DNA from: Spiribacter curvatus | Lineage (GTDB): Bacteria > Pseudomonadota > Gammaproteobacteria > Nitrococcales > Nitrococcaceae | Assembly (NCBI RefSeq): GCF_000485905.1 | Contig: NC_022664.1 | Coordinates: 682,001-746,000 of the forward strand | DNA: 64,000 nt | Direction: 5' to 3' | Shown here: piece by piece, positions 44,292-53,494 of the stretch | Numbering within the stretch: the stretch's first letter is position 1 | Layout: every line of letters starts with the position of its first letter | The notes under the pieces: generated by a model | What the model was told of the DNA's origin: nothing | What the model saw: the letters and a program-made list of their open reading frames with translations, nothing else | Database searches by the model: none | Program-made: the position numbers and the translations under genes

Positions 44292-44310
44292 ATGCTCAAA
44301 TCGAGCATAA
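44292..44310 (+). promoter_or_regulatory. Palindromic operator 2, next to the nadA ribosome site
   Basis: ATGCTCAAATCGAGCATAA contains the perfect inverted repeat ATGCTC-AAATC-GAGCAT. Its start is 43 bp (about four helical turns) from operator 1, so both sites face the same side of the helix. It abuts the GGAG ribosome site at 44311. Confidence 0.8.
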
Positions 44311-44320
44311 GGAGCGTTCA

Positions 44321-45298
44321 GTGGAAGCAGTCATGGAACAAACACGCCAGTCACGGGAGCGGTTGCGGGATACCATCCCACCGATGGAATGGGCGATCTT
44401 CGAGCCCGAGATCGACGCGATCCATCGCCTCAAGGCCGAGCGTAACGCCGTTATCCTGGCGCACAATTACCAAACGCCGGAGATATTCCATGGTGTGGCC
44501 GATATTGTCGGTGATTCCCTGGCGCTGGCGCGCCGGGCCGCGGAGACCGAGGCCGATGTGATCGTTCAGGCGGGCGTGCACTTCATGGCCGAGACCTCGA
44601 AGCTGCTGTGCCCGGATAAGACCGTTCTGATCCCGGACCTCGCCGCCGGCTGCTCCCTGGCCGAATCCATCACCGCCAAAGATGTCCGCGCGCTGCGCGA
44701 GCGCTATCCGGACGTTCCGGTCGTGACCTATGTGAACACCTCAGCGGCGGTCAAGGCCGAGTCCGATATCTGTGTGACCTCGGGCAATGCGGTCCAGGTG
44801 GTCGAGTCGCTGGGTGTGGACCGGGTGATCTTTCTGCCCGATGAGTATCTGGCGCACTACGTAGCGCTGCAGACCGATGTCGAGATCATCTCCTGGAAAG
44901 GGCACTGCGAGGTGCATGAACGCTTCACCGGCGACGAGATCCGTCAGTACCGGCAGGCGCATGACGATCTCATGGTGATCGCCCATCCGGAATGCCCGCC
45001 GGATGTGCTGGCGGCGGCGGATGAGGTGGGCTCCACCGCGCAGATGATCAATGCCGTGTCATCGCGCAAGCCACGCCGGGTGCTGATGGTCACCGAATGC
45101 TCAATGAGCGATAACGTGGCCGCCGAAGTGCCGGAGGTGGAGTTCGTCCGTCCCTGCAACCTGTGCCCGCACATGAAACGGATCACCCTGCCGAAAATCC
45201 GGCAGGCGCTGGAGTATGGCGCCCCGCGGGTGGAGATCGAGACCGATGTCGCCGATCGGGCGCGTCAGGCCGTGACACGGATGCTGGCCGTGCGATGA
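44321..45298 (+). CDS. nadA: Quinolinate synthase
   Basis: This 325-residue [4Fe-4S] enzyme condenses iminoaspartate with dihydroxyacetone phosphate. [26 protein letters not shown] is the N-terminal block, and the cluster cysteines are expected among LLCPDK, HPECPP and [40 protein letters not shown] is diagnostic. The GTG at 44321 has AAGGAG 6 nt upstream and is preferred to an in-frame ATG at 44249, which lies inside operator 1. The stop overlaps nadB (ATGA). Confidence 0.95.
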   Translation: MEAVMEQTRQSRERLRDTIPPMEWAIFEPEIDAIHRLKAERNAVILAHNYQTPEIFHGVADIVGDSLALARRAAETEADVIVQAGVHFMAETSKLLCPDKTVLIPDLAAGCSLAESITAKDVRALRERYPDVPVVTYVNTSAAVKAESDICVTSGNAVQVVESLGVDRVIFLPDEYLAHYVALQTDVEIISWKGHCEVHERFTGDEIRQYRQAHDDLMVIAHPECPPDVLAAADEVGSTAQMINAVSSRKPRRVLMVTECSMSDNVAAEVPEVEFVRPCNLCPHMKRITLPKIRQALEYGAPRVEIETDVADRARQAVTRMLAVR

Positions 45299-46845
45299 AG
45301 GCCGCGAGCGCGAAGAACCGGCCGGTGATTGTGGTGGGTGCCGGTATCGCTGGACTGGCGACGGCCCTTCGACTCGCGCCGCTGCCCGTGGTGGTGCTGA
45401 CCGCCGGGCGCCTGCGTGAGAACACATCCACAGCCTGGGCCCAGGGCGGGATCGCCGCAGCGATGGCGGGTGATGACGCGCCCGCTCTGCATCAGGCCGA
45501 TACCGAAGCCGCCGGTGTCGATCTGGTCGATCGTGCCGTCGCGCGGGCGGTGACCGAGGCGGCGCCGGCGTGTCTGGATCACCTCGCGGCCCTCGGTGTG
45601 CCCTTCGACCGAGGGGCTGATGGCGTTCTGGCGATGGGGCTTGAGGGCGCACACAGCCGCCATCGAGTCGCCCATGTAGGCGGTGATGGCAGTGGTGCGG
45701 CCATCCTCAACAGCCTGATCAAGGCAGTCGGCGCAACGCCGTCGATTCAAGTCCGCGAACGCGCGGCGGTCGAGGGACTGATCACGGCGTCAGGTCGTGT
45801 TCAGGGCGTTCGAGTTGCTGATACCGATCTCACCGGTCGTGCGGTCGTGCTGGCCACCGGTGGTCTGAGTGGGCTGTATGCCGATACCACCAACCCCCTG
45901 GGCGCCGCGGGCCGTGGCCTGGCCATGGCGGCGCGGGCGGGCGCTGCCATCGCCGACGCCGAGTTCGTCCAGTTCCACCCCACCGCGATGGCGGTGGGAC
46001 GCGATCCGATGCCCCTCGCCACCGAGGCCCTGCGGGGTGAAGGCGCGACACTGGTCAACCGAGCGGGTGAGCCGTTGATGGCGGATACCCCGGGCGGCGA
46101 TCTGGCCGCGCGGGATATCATCGCCCGGCGTATCCATGCCGCGCTGGAAGCTGGTGATGGCGTCTATCTTGATGGCCGCTCGGCGATCGGTGATGCATTC
46201 CCCAGCCGCTATCCGGCGGTCACTGCTGCCTGTCAACGTGCCGGCATTGATCCTGCCCGTGCTCGCATCCCGGTCCGGCCAGCGGCGCACTACCACATGG
46301 GAGGTGTCGCGGTGGATGGCAGTGGGCGGACCACCGTCGAGGGGCTATGGGCCTGCGGTGAAGTGGCGGGTAGCGGTCTGCATGGTGCCAATCGCCTGGC
46401 AAGCAATTCACTGCTCGAGGGACTTGCCTTTGCCCGCTGGATCGCCGAGGACATCGCCGGACAGACCGATGTGCATCGAGCCCGGACGGATGACCCGGGA
46501 CGGACAGGAACCTTTTCAGGCATGGGCGCCAGCACCTGGATCCGCGACTGCATGAGCGATTATGTGGGCGTTGTCCGGTCGGCCGCCGGACTCGATAGGG
46601 CCATTGAGGCCCTGACGCCGGTGGCCTTCGATGTGCAGCATCGGCAGGCTGATCCGGCGCTTGCCGGGCTGTTTGTGGCCACTGCGGCACAACGGCGCAC
46701 GGAAAGCCGTGGTGGGCACCTGCGTGATGACTGTCCGCAGACGCGCTCGCCTGCGCCGGCCCGGGCGTCCCTGACGCTGGCGGACCTTGCCCACTCCGGA
46801 TCTGTCCCCGGCGTTATTGATCGAACAGCGAGGGCCCTCGCATGA
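45295..46845 (+). CDS. nadB: L-aspartate oxidase
   Basis: This 516-residue flavoprotein oxidises aspartate to iminoaspartate for NadA. The FAD fold is [31 protein letters not shown] follows the family pattern, VQFHPTAM and [12 protein letters not shown] line the active site, and [13 protein letters not shown] with [17 protein letters not shown] are late FAD blocks. The start is ATG 45295, overlapping the nadA stop; the longer frame has no homology. The C-terminal helical domain is shorter and divergent. Confidence 0.94.
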   Translation: MKAASAKNRPVIVVGAGIAGLATALRLAPLPVVVLTAGRLRENTSTAWAQGGIAAAMAGDDAPALHQADTEAAGVDLVDRAVARAVTEAAPACLDHLAALGVPFDRGADGVLAMGLEGAHSRHRVAHVGGDGSGAAILNSLIKAVGATPSIQVRERAAVEGLITASGRVQGVRVADTDLTGRAVVLATGGLSGLYADTTNPLGAAGRGLAMAARAGAAIADAEFVQFHPTAMAVGRDPMPLATEALRGEGATLVNRAGEPLMADTPGGDLAARDIIARRIHAALEAGDGVYLDGRSAIGDAFPSRYPAVTAACQRAGIDPARARIPVRPAAHYHMGGVAVDGSGRTTVEGLWACGEVAGSGLHGANRLASNSLLEGLAFARWIAEDIAGQTDVHRARTDDPGRTGTFSGMGASTWIRDCMSDYVGVVRSAAGLDRAIEALTPVAFDVQHRQADPALAGLFVATAAQRRTESRGGHLRDDCPQTRSPAPARASLTLADLAHSGSVPGVIDRTARALA

Positions 46846-47705
46846 TCGGCGTGACGGATCCGAGCCGCGTCCAGCTCGAGCCGCTGGTCCGTGCGGCGCT
46901 GGCGGAGGATCTCGGCCGGGCCGGTGATGTGACCAGCGATGCTGTCTTTCCCGCGGACGCGACAATGGCTGGGGTTATCCGCGCCCGTGAACCGGGTCGG
47001 ATCGCGGGTACCGCCGCCGCGGCGTTGGCGTTCTCGCTGCTTGACGAGCGGGTGATGGTGGAGCGGGTCTGCGCGGATGGCGACACGGTCGCGGCGGGCT
47101 CAGTGATGATGCGTCTGACGGGTCCGGCACGGGCAATCCTCGCCGCCGAGCGAGTCGCCCTGAACCTGCTCTGCCATCTGAGCGGGATCGCGACCGCCGC
47201 GGCGGCGCTGGTCGCGGCAACCGGTGACTGGCCGGCCCGAATCGCCTGCACCCGCAAGACTACACCCGGCCTGCGCGGACTGGAAAAGCATGCAGTCCGG
47301 GCCGGCGGTGGCGTCAATCACCGCTTCGGGCTCGACGACGCGATGCTCATCAAGGACAACCATATCGCTGTAGCCGGTGGCATCGGACCCGCACTGGCCC
47401 GGGCCCGAGCCGCGGCCGGGCATCTGGTGAGAATCGAGGTAGAGGTGGATACGCTGGAGCAGCTCGAGGCGGCGTTGACCGGTCAGGCCGATGCCGTGCT
47501 ACTCGACAACATGGATCCGGCGACGCTGGCCGAGGCCGTCCGCCGTGTGGACGGCCGGGCAGTCACTGAGGCGTCCGGTCGGGTCAGCCGCGAGACGATC
47601 GCCGCCGTGGCGGCCAGTGGCGTAGACATCATCTCGGTCGGCGCCCTGACGCACAGCGCGCCGATCCTCGACCTGGGACTCGATACCGAGTCGACGGCGG
47701 ACTGA
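46842..47705 (+). CDS. nadC: Nicotinate-nucleotide pyrophosphorylase (quinolinate phosphoribosyltransferase)
   Basis: This 287-residue enzyme forms nicotinate mononucleotide from quinolinate and PRPP. It contains [75 protein letters not shown] and [13 protein letters not shown] with the metal/substrate residues. [30 protein letters not shown] closes the barrel. It overlaps nadB by 4 nt, completing a translationally coupled nadABC operon. Confidence 0.96.
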   Translation: MIGVTDPSRVQLEPLVRAALAEDLGRAGDVTSDAVFPADATMAGVIRAREPGRIAGTAAAALAFSLLDERVMVERVCADGDTVAAGSVMMRLTGPARAILAAERVALNLLCHLSGIATAAAALVAATGDWPARIACTRKTTPGLRGLEKHAVRAGGGVNHRFGLDDAMLIKDNHIAVAGGIGPALARARAAAGHLVRIEVEVDTLEQLEAALTGQADAVLLDNMDPATLAEAVRRVDGRAVTEASGRVSRETIAAVAASGVDIISVGALTHSAPILDLGLDTESTAD

Positions 47706-49400
47706 TCAGGCCTCGGCGGCCTCGCCATACCGCGGCCCGCGCGGGAGTTTGCCAACGCCCGGGTTGAAGCGGTTGGTGGGGTCCAGTCGGCGGTAGAAAG
47801 CCGCCAGCGGCGGCTTGGCGGGATAGAGGTGGCCCACATTATGCTCGGCCGGGTATTCCGCACCGCGTTCGTCGAGGATCTCCAGCATTTTCGCCTTGTG
47901 AGCCGCCACATCGGCCCCCTCGCGGAATACGTAGTCCTGATGGAATACGTTGCAGAAAAAATGCCCGTAGTAGAGCCGATGCATCAGATCACGGGTGATG
48001 CTCTCGGGCAGTTCCTCGAACCAGTCCCGATCGTTGCGCGCGAGGGCAATATCCAGCGCCAGGATATCCTCGACCTCCTTGTGGTGGATGGTCTGGTAGC
48101 GCACACCGGCCCCTGCGGCGGCGAAGCGATGCAGCATCGCCCGTTCGGCCTCGTCCGCTGTGCAGCGGAACCAGGCATCAGGGAAGCATTCCTGGAGGAA
48201 TCCCTCCGTCTCCTCGGCCATGTCACCGTTAGCGCGCAGGATCAGGTGATGCTCGAAACGGTCGCGCCATTCAACGACGCGCTCAGGCAGCGGGTCAGGG
48301 GCGAGCCATGACAGACGCTGGAGGACATGATCCGTGATCGGTGCGGGCAGCAGCGGTAAGCGCCGGAAAAAAGCGTCAATGCGGGTCTTGAGCGCAAACG
48401 CTTTGGGCAGACGGGCCGTACCCAGTTTTTTGATCAGCAGGAAACTGTCCTTGCCGTAGCGGCGAGCCACGTCAAACAGCTCGCGGTGCAGATACTCCGC
48501 TGTAATCGGCAGTCTGGAGGCCTCGCGCAGGAACCGTGCCCTGAATTCCGCCATCTCGTGCGTGTCGTTACTGCCGATGTAGTACGTCCGTACATCCGAC
48601 TCCTGTTCGAATGTGTCCATACGGACCGCGAATACCATCACCTTGCCGGCACTGCCCGAAACACCGTAGAGCAGCCGGGGATCGTTGTTGAACCGCGCTG
48701 CGCCGGGTTCGTCAGCACCGCGGATGATCTCGGGATAGCCGTCATCGCTCGCCTTGCCGGCGTTCCAGTCGATATCTTCGGGGCGGTAGTCACCGTGCTC
48801 AAGGCGATCGAGGATCGCCTCGGGCGTGTCGCCTAGATCGATGCCAAGCTCGTTGACCAGCTCGAGCTCACCGTCTTCGTTGACGCGGGCGTAGACGGCG
48901 AGCTCGGTATACGCGGGCCCGCGCCGGCACAGCGCACCACCGGAGTTGTTGCAGACACCGCCGACGACGGTCGCCCCCAGCGAGGTGGAACCGATCACCG
49001 AATGCGGCTCGCGCCCGTGCGGCGCCAGTGTCTGGGTCAGCTCGAACAGCGTCGCACCGGGTAGGGCGATGGCCTGGTCGGCATTGCCGAGCAGCTGCAG
49101 ACCCTTGATGCGCATGGCGTTGATGGCAACGGCGGGGCGGTCGTAGGTGTCCTTGGGCGTTGAACCCTCGGTGAGCCCGGTGTTAGCCGCCTGGGGGACG
49201 ATGACAGCACCTGCCTCGATGGCGGCCTGGGTGCAGTGCCAGAGCTCAACCAACGTACCCGGATGGACGACAGCGACGGCATCGCCACTGCCTGAACGAT
49301 ATCCGGTCCGGTAGGGCCGTGTGGCGGCCGCATCGGTCAGTACGTGCTGCTCGCCGGCGATGCGCTGCAGCCGCTGGATAAGCTCGTCTGTCGCGTCCAT
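47706..49400 (-). CDS. dld: Quinone-dependent D-lactate dehydrogenase
   Basis: This 564-residue FAD enzyme of the E. coli Dld type oxidises D-lactate at the membrane. The PCMH FAD domain (about 20-270) includes VIVPQAANTGLTEGSTP and STSLGATVVGGVCNNSGGALCRRG. The Dld-specific C-terminal half includes GYPEIIRGADEPGAARFNNDPRLLYGVSGSAGK, RANGDMAEETEGFLQ, and YPAEHNVGHLYPAKPPLAAFYRRLDPTNRFNPGVGK. The start at 49400 (MDATDELIQ) follows a GAGAGGGA ribosome site; the frame is open 60 codons further but without homology. It lies 16 nt after lldD. Confidence 0.93.
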   Translation of the reverse strand: MDATDELIQRLQRIAGEQHVLTDAAATRPYRTGYRSGSGDAVAVVHPGTLVELWHCTQAAIEAGAVIVPQAANTGLTEGSTPKDTYDRPAVAINAMRIKGLQLLGNADQAIALPGATLFELTQTLAPHGREPHSVIGSTSLGATVVGGVCNNSGGALCRRGPAYTELAVYARVNEDGELELVNELGIDLGDTPEAILDRLEHGDYRPEDIDWNAGKASDDGYPEIIRGADEPGAARFNNDPRLLYGVSGSAGKVMVFAVRMDTFEQESDVRTYYIGSNDTHEMAEFRARFLREASRLPITAEYLHRELFDVARRYGKDSFLLIKKLGTARLPKAFALKTRIDAFFRRLPLLPAPITDHVLQRLSWLAPDPLPERVVEWRDRFEHHLILRANGDMAEETEGFLQECFPDAWFRCTADEAERAMLHRFAAAGAGVRYQTIHHKEVEDILALDIALARNDRDWFEELPESITRDLMHRLYYGHFFCNVFHQDYVFREGADVAAHKAKMLEILDERGAEYPAEHNVGHLYPAKPPLAAFYRRLDPTNRFNPGVGKLPRGPRYGEAAEA

Positions 49401-49416
49401 GATTCCCTCTCTCGGC

Positions 49417-50583
49417 TCAGTTGGCCCAGCGACCCTCGAAATCCTCGGGTATATGCAGGATCTCGCGGTTGACCTCGTTGATATCGCGATGACCGCAGAG
49501 CGCCATGGTGGTATCGAGTTCCTTATGCAGAACCTCGAGTGCTTTGGTGACACCGTCCTGGCCCATCGCCCCCAGCCCATAGACCCATGCGCGACCGATC
49601 ATGACGCCGTCGGCGCCGAGCGCGAGGGCCTTGAGGATGTCCTGACCGGACCGTACACCGCTGTCGAAATAGACCTCGATGCGATCACCCACTGCCTCAA
49701 TGATGTCCGGCAGCACGCGGATGCTGCTCAACGCCCCATCGAGCTGGCGGCCGCCATGGTTGGAGACAACGATGGCATCGGCGCCCAATTCCACGGCGCG
49801 CTCGGCATCCGCGCGGTTCATGATGCCCTTGAGCACGACCTTGCCGCCCCACATGTCCATCAATTCCTTGACGCGGTTCCAGTCCAGCGAGTGATCGAAG
49901 GCCTCCGCCGTCCATGACGACAGAGAGCTTGAATCGGTCACGCCCTGCGCGTGGCCGACCACGTTACCGAAGGTCCGGCGTTTCGCGCCGAGCATCTCCA
50001 GGCCCCAGGAGACCTTCGTCGCCAGATTGGCGATGGACTTGATCGTGAGCTTGGGCGGCGCGCTCAGCCCATTCTTCAGGTCCTTGTGGCGCTGCCCCTG
50101 GACCTGTAGGTCCAGCGTGATGACGATCGCCGAGCAATTGGCCGCCCGCGCACGCTCCATCAGCCGACGCATGAAGTCGTCATCCGACAGCGTGTAGACC
50201 TGGAACCAGAATGGCTTCGTCGTTTCCGCGGCGACATCCTCGATCGAGCAGATCGACAGCGTAGAGAGCGTGAACGGCACGCCGAAATCCTCGGCCGCCT
50301 TGGCGGCAAGGATCTCGCCATCGGCGTGCTGCATGCCAGTCAGCCCCACCGGTGACAGCGCCACCGGCATCCGGACGTCCTCACCCAGCATCTGGCCCGC
50401 CGTGGTGCGGTTGGTCATGTCGATGGCCACCCGCTGGCGGAAATAGATCGACTGGAAGTCGCTGCTATTTTCCTGAAACGTCTGCTCCGTCCAGCTACCG
50501 GTCTCGCAGTAGTCATAGAACATCTTTGGCACGCGGCGCTTGTACAGACGCTTGAGGTCATCGATGCAGGTGATGACGGCCAC
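49417..50583 (-). CDS. lldD: L-lactate dehydrogenase (FMN-dependent, quinone)
   Basis: This 388-residue alpha-hydroxy-acid dehydrogenase oxidises L-lactate to pyruvate. VAVITCIDDLKRLYKRRVPKMFYDYCETGSWTEQT is the canonical LldD N-terminus. VSNHGGRQLDGALSS contains the catalytic His, and FDSGVRSGQDILKALALGADGVMIGRAW binds FMN phosphate. The start is GTG 50583, with GCGGAGGC 8 nt upstream. The reading frame is open well beyond this point into an AEC permease with no stop between, so one continuous 671-codon frame (49417-51432) also exists. Confidence 0.92.
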   Translation of the reverse strand: MAVITCIDDLKRLYKRRVPKMFYDYCETGSWTEQTFQENSSDFQSIYFRQRVAIDMTNRTTAGQMLGEDVRMPVALSPVGLTGMQHADGEILAAKAAEDFGVPFTLSTLSICSIEDVAAETTKPFWFQVYTLSDDDFMRRLMERARAANCSAIVITLDLQVQGQRHKDLKNGLSAPPKLTIKSIANLATKVSWGLEMLGAKRRTFGNVVGHAQGVTDSSSLSSWTAEAFDHSLDWNRVKELMDMWGGKVVLKGIMNRADAERAVELGADAIVVSNHGGRQLDGALSSIRVLPDIIEAVGDRIEVYFDSGVRSGQDILKALALGADGVMIGRAWVYGLGAMGQDGVTKALEVLHKELDTTMALCGHRDINEVNREILHIPEDFEGRWAN

Positions 50584-51432
50584 TTCATTTGCCTCCGCGG
50601 TTGGTGAGATGATCCCCAGGGCGGTCGAGAAGAAAATCCCGGTGGAGGTCTGGGCCGGGCGGAGCTGATATCGCTGGGCGAGGACGTAGACGTTCGCGGC
50701 GACCGGCAAAGCGGCCTGAAGAATGCCGACGGCCACCCAGACCGGGGGTAGATCGAATAGGCCGATGAGCGCGACGGCCACGAGTGCCGGATGCACGATC
50801 AGCTTGAGCAGACAGACCCAGGCGGTCTCTCCCGCACCCTGGCTGATAGGGCGACCGGCGAGCGTTGCGCCGAGGGCAAAGAGCGCGCATGGACCGGCCG
50901 CATCGGCCAGTAACCCGCCATAGCGCATGAGCGGATCAGCGATCGGCACCTGCGTGAGATTAAGCGTCAGACCGATGACACCAGCCATGACGATCGGGTT
51001 TTTCACCACGCCGACCGCGATGCGCCTGAAAAGCGCGGATAGCGCGCGCGGGTCGCCGAGATCGGCCTCGATGAGCGCGGTCGCAAGGCCGAGCATCACG
51101 ATGGTATCCCCCATCACGATCGCAACCGCCGGTAGTGCCGCTTCGCTTCCGAACAGGAGGATGACGAGCGGCAGCCCGATGAAGCCGACATTGGAGAAAA
51201 CGGCGGCGAGCGCCTGTACGGCCGCATCGGCGAGGCGGAGCCCGATCAACCGTCGGGCGATCAATAGCGCCGCGAAGAAAAGCGCGATCCCCGGCAGGTA
51301 GTAACCGGCGATGAGCGACCCGATGTCCCGGGTCGCAGCGGGTGCCTGGTAAGTCTCGACCAGCAGCAGCGCGGGGAGCGCGAAATAGAATACGAACGTA
51401 TTCAGTCCCCCCACCGTATGCTCGCTGAGCAT
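50584..51432 (-). CDS. AEC-family (auxin efflux carrier) permease, truncated at both ends and in frame with lldD
   Basis: About 283 codons encode a hydrophobic AEC transporter: LNTFVFYFALPALLLVETYQ, VFSNVGFIGLPLVILLFGSEA, VKNPIVMAGVIGLTLNLTQVPI, LQAALPVAANVYVLAQRY and TSTGIFFSTALGIIS. The first ATG (51432) already lies inside helix 1: the same frame upstream reads VINLALPFFALIFTGYLAASAR with no ATG, GTG or TTG, while overlapping the end of frnE. At the 3' end the last helix is cut short and runs directly into LldD. It may be a lactate permease expressed as a fusion, or a decaying gene. Confidence 0.65.
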
Positions 51433-51464
51433 CCGCGCTGAGGCGGCGAGGTAGCCGGTGAAAA

Positions 51465-52094
51465 TCAGCGCGAAGAATGGCAGCGCGAGGTTGATGACAG
51501 CCTGGCGCCCGAAATCAGATAGCGTCCGTCGATCACGAAACCGGGCACGGCACTGACGCCCGCCTCAATGAAGCGTTGCTCGGCCGCCCGGACGGCCTCG
51601 GCGTAGCGATCAGAGCGGGCAACGGCCTCGGCCGCTTCACCGTCCAGGCCGACCTGCTGGGCCGCCTCGCGCAGGACCACCGGGTCTGATGGGCGCTTCG
51701 CCTCACCGAAGTAGGCATCGAACAGCGCCTGCTGCAATGCTGTTTCGCGGCCCTGTTCCGCGGCCCAGGCGAGCACGCGATGGGCGTCGAACGTATTGTG
51801 CGCACGGCGAGCCCTCGCACCATCGAAATTCAGGCCCAGGTCGCTCGCAAGCTTGATCATTTCGTCCTGGGTGCGCTCAACACTGTCGGCGTCCTGGCCA
51901 TATTTCTGGCATAGATGATCGAGTATCGGCTCACCTTCAGGTGGCATGTCGGGATTCAGCTCGAACGGCTGCCATGCGAGCTCGATTTCGATTTCGCCGT
52001 CGAGCGTCTCCAGCGCCTGTTCAAGGCGTCGGTAGCCGATCGCGCACCAGGGGCAGGCGATATCAGAAACCAGGTCGATGCGAAGGTTCTGCAT
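51465..52094 (-). CDS. FrnE-like DsbA family thiol oxidoreductase
   Basis: This 209-residue thioredoxin-fold protein with a helical insert contains LVSDIACPWCAIGYRRLEQAL, with active site CPWC. ELAWQPFELNPDMPPEGEP and AHRVLAWAAEQG are FrnE signatures, and VSAVPGFVIDGRYLISGA is the cis-Pro block. The last twelve residues after ISGA (RLSSTSRCHSSR) do not resemble the family's C-terminal helix and overlap the permease frame, suggesting a deletion at this junction. The start ATG 52094 follows AGGAG; a GTG at 52109 is less likely. Confidence 0.85.
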   Translation of the reverse strand: MQNLRIDLVSDIACPWCAIGYRRLEQALETLDGEIEIELAWQPFELNPDMPPEGEPILDHLCQKYGQDADSVERTQDEMIKLASDLGLNFDGARARRAHNTFDAHRVLAWAAEQGRETALQQALFDAYFGEAKRPSDPVVLREAAQQVGLDGEAAEAVARSDRYAEAVRAAEQRFIEAGVSAVPGFVIDGRYLISGARLSSTSRCHSSR

Positions 52095-52128
52095 GATGGA
52101 TCTCCTCACACGCCGGCAGGCGTCCTGT

Positions 52129-52689
52129 TCATGACGCCTGACGCGGCTGCCACTTGAATGGCTGGAACGGCTTGTCGATCGGGGTATCCGCCAGATGATT
52201 GGTGTAGTTGCTCATGACCTTCTGGGAGACGCCAAGCACCACCTCGAGGATGTTGCGCCGGGTGTAACCGGCTTCAAGGAAGCGCTGTACGGCGGACTCG
52301 TCCACGTTGCCACGATCGCGCACGACCGAGAGCGTAAAATCGCGTAGTGCTTCCAGCTTCGCCGTTGGCAGCGGTGTGTTGTTACGTAGCGCCTCACTGA
52401 CCGCGTCCGGCACATCAGTCATTTTCGCAATCGCCGTATGCGCCGGAACACAGTAATGACAGCGATGCTCGACGTTGATCGCCTGCCAGATCACTGTCTG
52501 CTCGGTCGCATCGAAACTGGTTTCCGTGAACAGCCGATGCAGTGCCTGATAGGCCTCAAGCAGCGCCGGCGCCTCTGCCATCACCGCGTGAAGCCCCGGG
52601 ATCATCCCAAAAGCCTGTTCTGAATTCTCCAGGAATGGCCGGCTTTCCTCCGGGGCAGTCGACTTGTCATGCAAGGTAAATTCGGTCAT
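52129..52689 (-). CDS. AhpD-like carboxymuconolactone decarboxylase family protein
   Basis: This 186-residue alkylhydroperoxidase-fold protein has the catalytic E-x2-C-x2-C-x3-H motif in VEHRCHYCVPAHTAIA (about residues 73-88), the redox-active pair of AhpD. VRDRGNVDESAVQRFLEAGYTRRNILEVVLGVSQKVMSNYTNHLADTP is typical of YciW/CMD relatives. A peroxidase or thiol-redox role is likely, substrate unknown. It is divergent from a TetR regulator across twin palindromes. Confidence 0.87.
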   Translation of the reverse strand: MTEFTLHDKSTAPEESRPFLENSEQAFGMIPGLHAVMAEAPALLEAYQALHRLFTETSFDATEQTVIWQAINVEHRCHYCVPAHTAIAKMTDVPDAVSEALRNNTPLPTAKLEALRDFTLSVVRDRGNVDESAVQRFLEAGYTRRNILEVVLGVSQKVMSNYTNHLADTPIDKPFQPFKWQPRQAS

Positions 52690-52742
52690 CCCGATATCTC
52701 CGTTGAGTGGTGTCTGAGTCCGTCGTTAAGTTCACAGTCTGC

Positions 52743-52772
52743 TTGTTTTTGAGCGATCGCTCAAGCTATATT
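52743..52772 (+). promoter_or_regulatory. Promoter of the TetR gene
   Basis: TTGTTT (52743-52748) and TATATT (52767-52772) are 18 bp apart. The perfect palindrome at 52749-52764 fills the spacer, so a bound repressor would block RNA polymerase, which implies autoregulation. Confidence 0.6.
52749..52764. promoter_or_regulatory. TetR operator 1: perfect 16-bp palindrome
   Basis: TTGAGCGATCGCTCAA is fully self-complementary. It lies between the TetR gene and the divergent AhpD-like gene. Confidence 0.8.
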
Positions 52773-52787
52773 TGAGTCATCATTCAA
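52772..52787. promoter_or_regulatory. TetR operator 2: imperfect 16-bp palindrome
   Basis: TTGAGTCATCATTCAA shares the TTGAG/TTCAA outline and length of operator 1. The two begin 23 bp apart, about two helical turns, and this copy covers the expected transcription start. Confidence 0.7.
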
Positions 52788-52805
52788 AATCATCGACACC
52801 ATGCT

Positions 52806-53399
52806 ATGCCGCGCACCGCCGTTCATACCCGAGACGAATCGCTGGAGAAAGCGCTGCATCTGTTCTGGCGACAGGGATTCGGTGCGACCTCGCTCAAAGA
52901 TATCGAGCGCACCCTCGATATGCGCCCGGGCAGCATCTATGCGAGCTTTGGCAGCAAGGAGGACCTGTTCCGCGAGGCCCTTGAGCGCTACGCGGTGCGG
53001 ACCATGGCCGAGCTCGAGCGTGTCATCGCCGCGGAGCCATCTCCGATCGGCGGGCTGGTGGCGTATATCCGCACGCTTGGCCGCCTGCGGGAACGCGGCG
53101 AGACCTGTGCCGCCTGCATGCTGGTCAAAAGCCTGGTTGAATTCGGCCCTCGCGAGGCGGCGGCCCGTTCACGGGTCGAGAACCTGCTCGCCCGCATGGA
53201 GCAGCGTTTGACCGAACGTCTTGCCGATGCCCAGGCGGCTGGAGAGGTTCCGAACGGGCTGGATCCTGCGCGGCTGGGTCGACGCCTGCAGGCAGATGTC
53301 GTTGGCCTTCGAACCTATGCGGAGCGCGATGTTGACGATCAGGCCGTGCGCGATCTCGCTGAGGACATCGCCCGCGAATGGGAGCAATGCGGGGCATAG
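52806..53399 (+). CDS. TetR family transcriptional regulator with a Cys pair
   Basis: This 197-residue protein has the TetR helix-turn-helix ALHLFWRQGFGATSLKDIERTLDMRPGSIYASFGSKEDLFREAL (about residues 15-60). The ligand domain has RERGETCAACMLVKSLVEFG, where a C-x2-C pair sits at the position that usually reads GCLL, suggesting thiol redox or electrophile sensing. It probably represses itself and the divergent AhpD-like gene through the twin palindromes. Confidence 0.88.
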   Translation: MPRTAVHTRDESLEKALHLFWRQGFGATSLKDIERTLDMRPGSIYASFGSKEDLFREALERYAVRTMAELERVIAAEPSPIGGLVAYIRTLGRLRERGETCAACMLVKSLVEFGPREAAARSRVENLLARMEQRLTERLADAQAAGEVPNGLDPARLGRRLQADVVGLRTYAERDVDDQAVRDLAEDIAREWEQCGA

Positions 53400-53417
53400 T
53401 CCGTTTGCGACTAAGCT

Positions 53418-53438
53418 CATGAATATTCGGTATTCATG
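53418..53438. promoter_or_regulatory. 21-bp perfect inverted repeat before the carbonic anhydrase gene
   Basis: CATGAATA (53418-53425) and TATTCATG (53431-53438) are perfect 8-bp arms around TTCGG. It lies 19 nt after the TetR stop and 57 nt before the carbonic anhydrase start. No T-run follows, so an operator or a weak hairpin is likelier than an intrinsic terminator. The TTCGG loop would form a stable RNA tetraloop-type hairpin. Confidence 0.5.
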
Positions 53439-53494
53439 CCCTGAAACGCTGGCTGATACGATCGCAATTCCAGTTAATCAAGGAGCAGCCCGTC

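Noticed and set aside
44249-44320. Upstream ATG at 44249 as the nadA start
   Set aside because: It falls inside operator 1 and lacks a ribosome site; GTG 44321 has AAGGAG at ideal spacing and fits family length.
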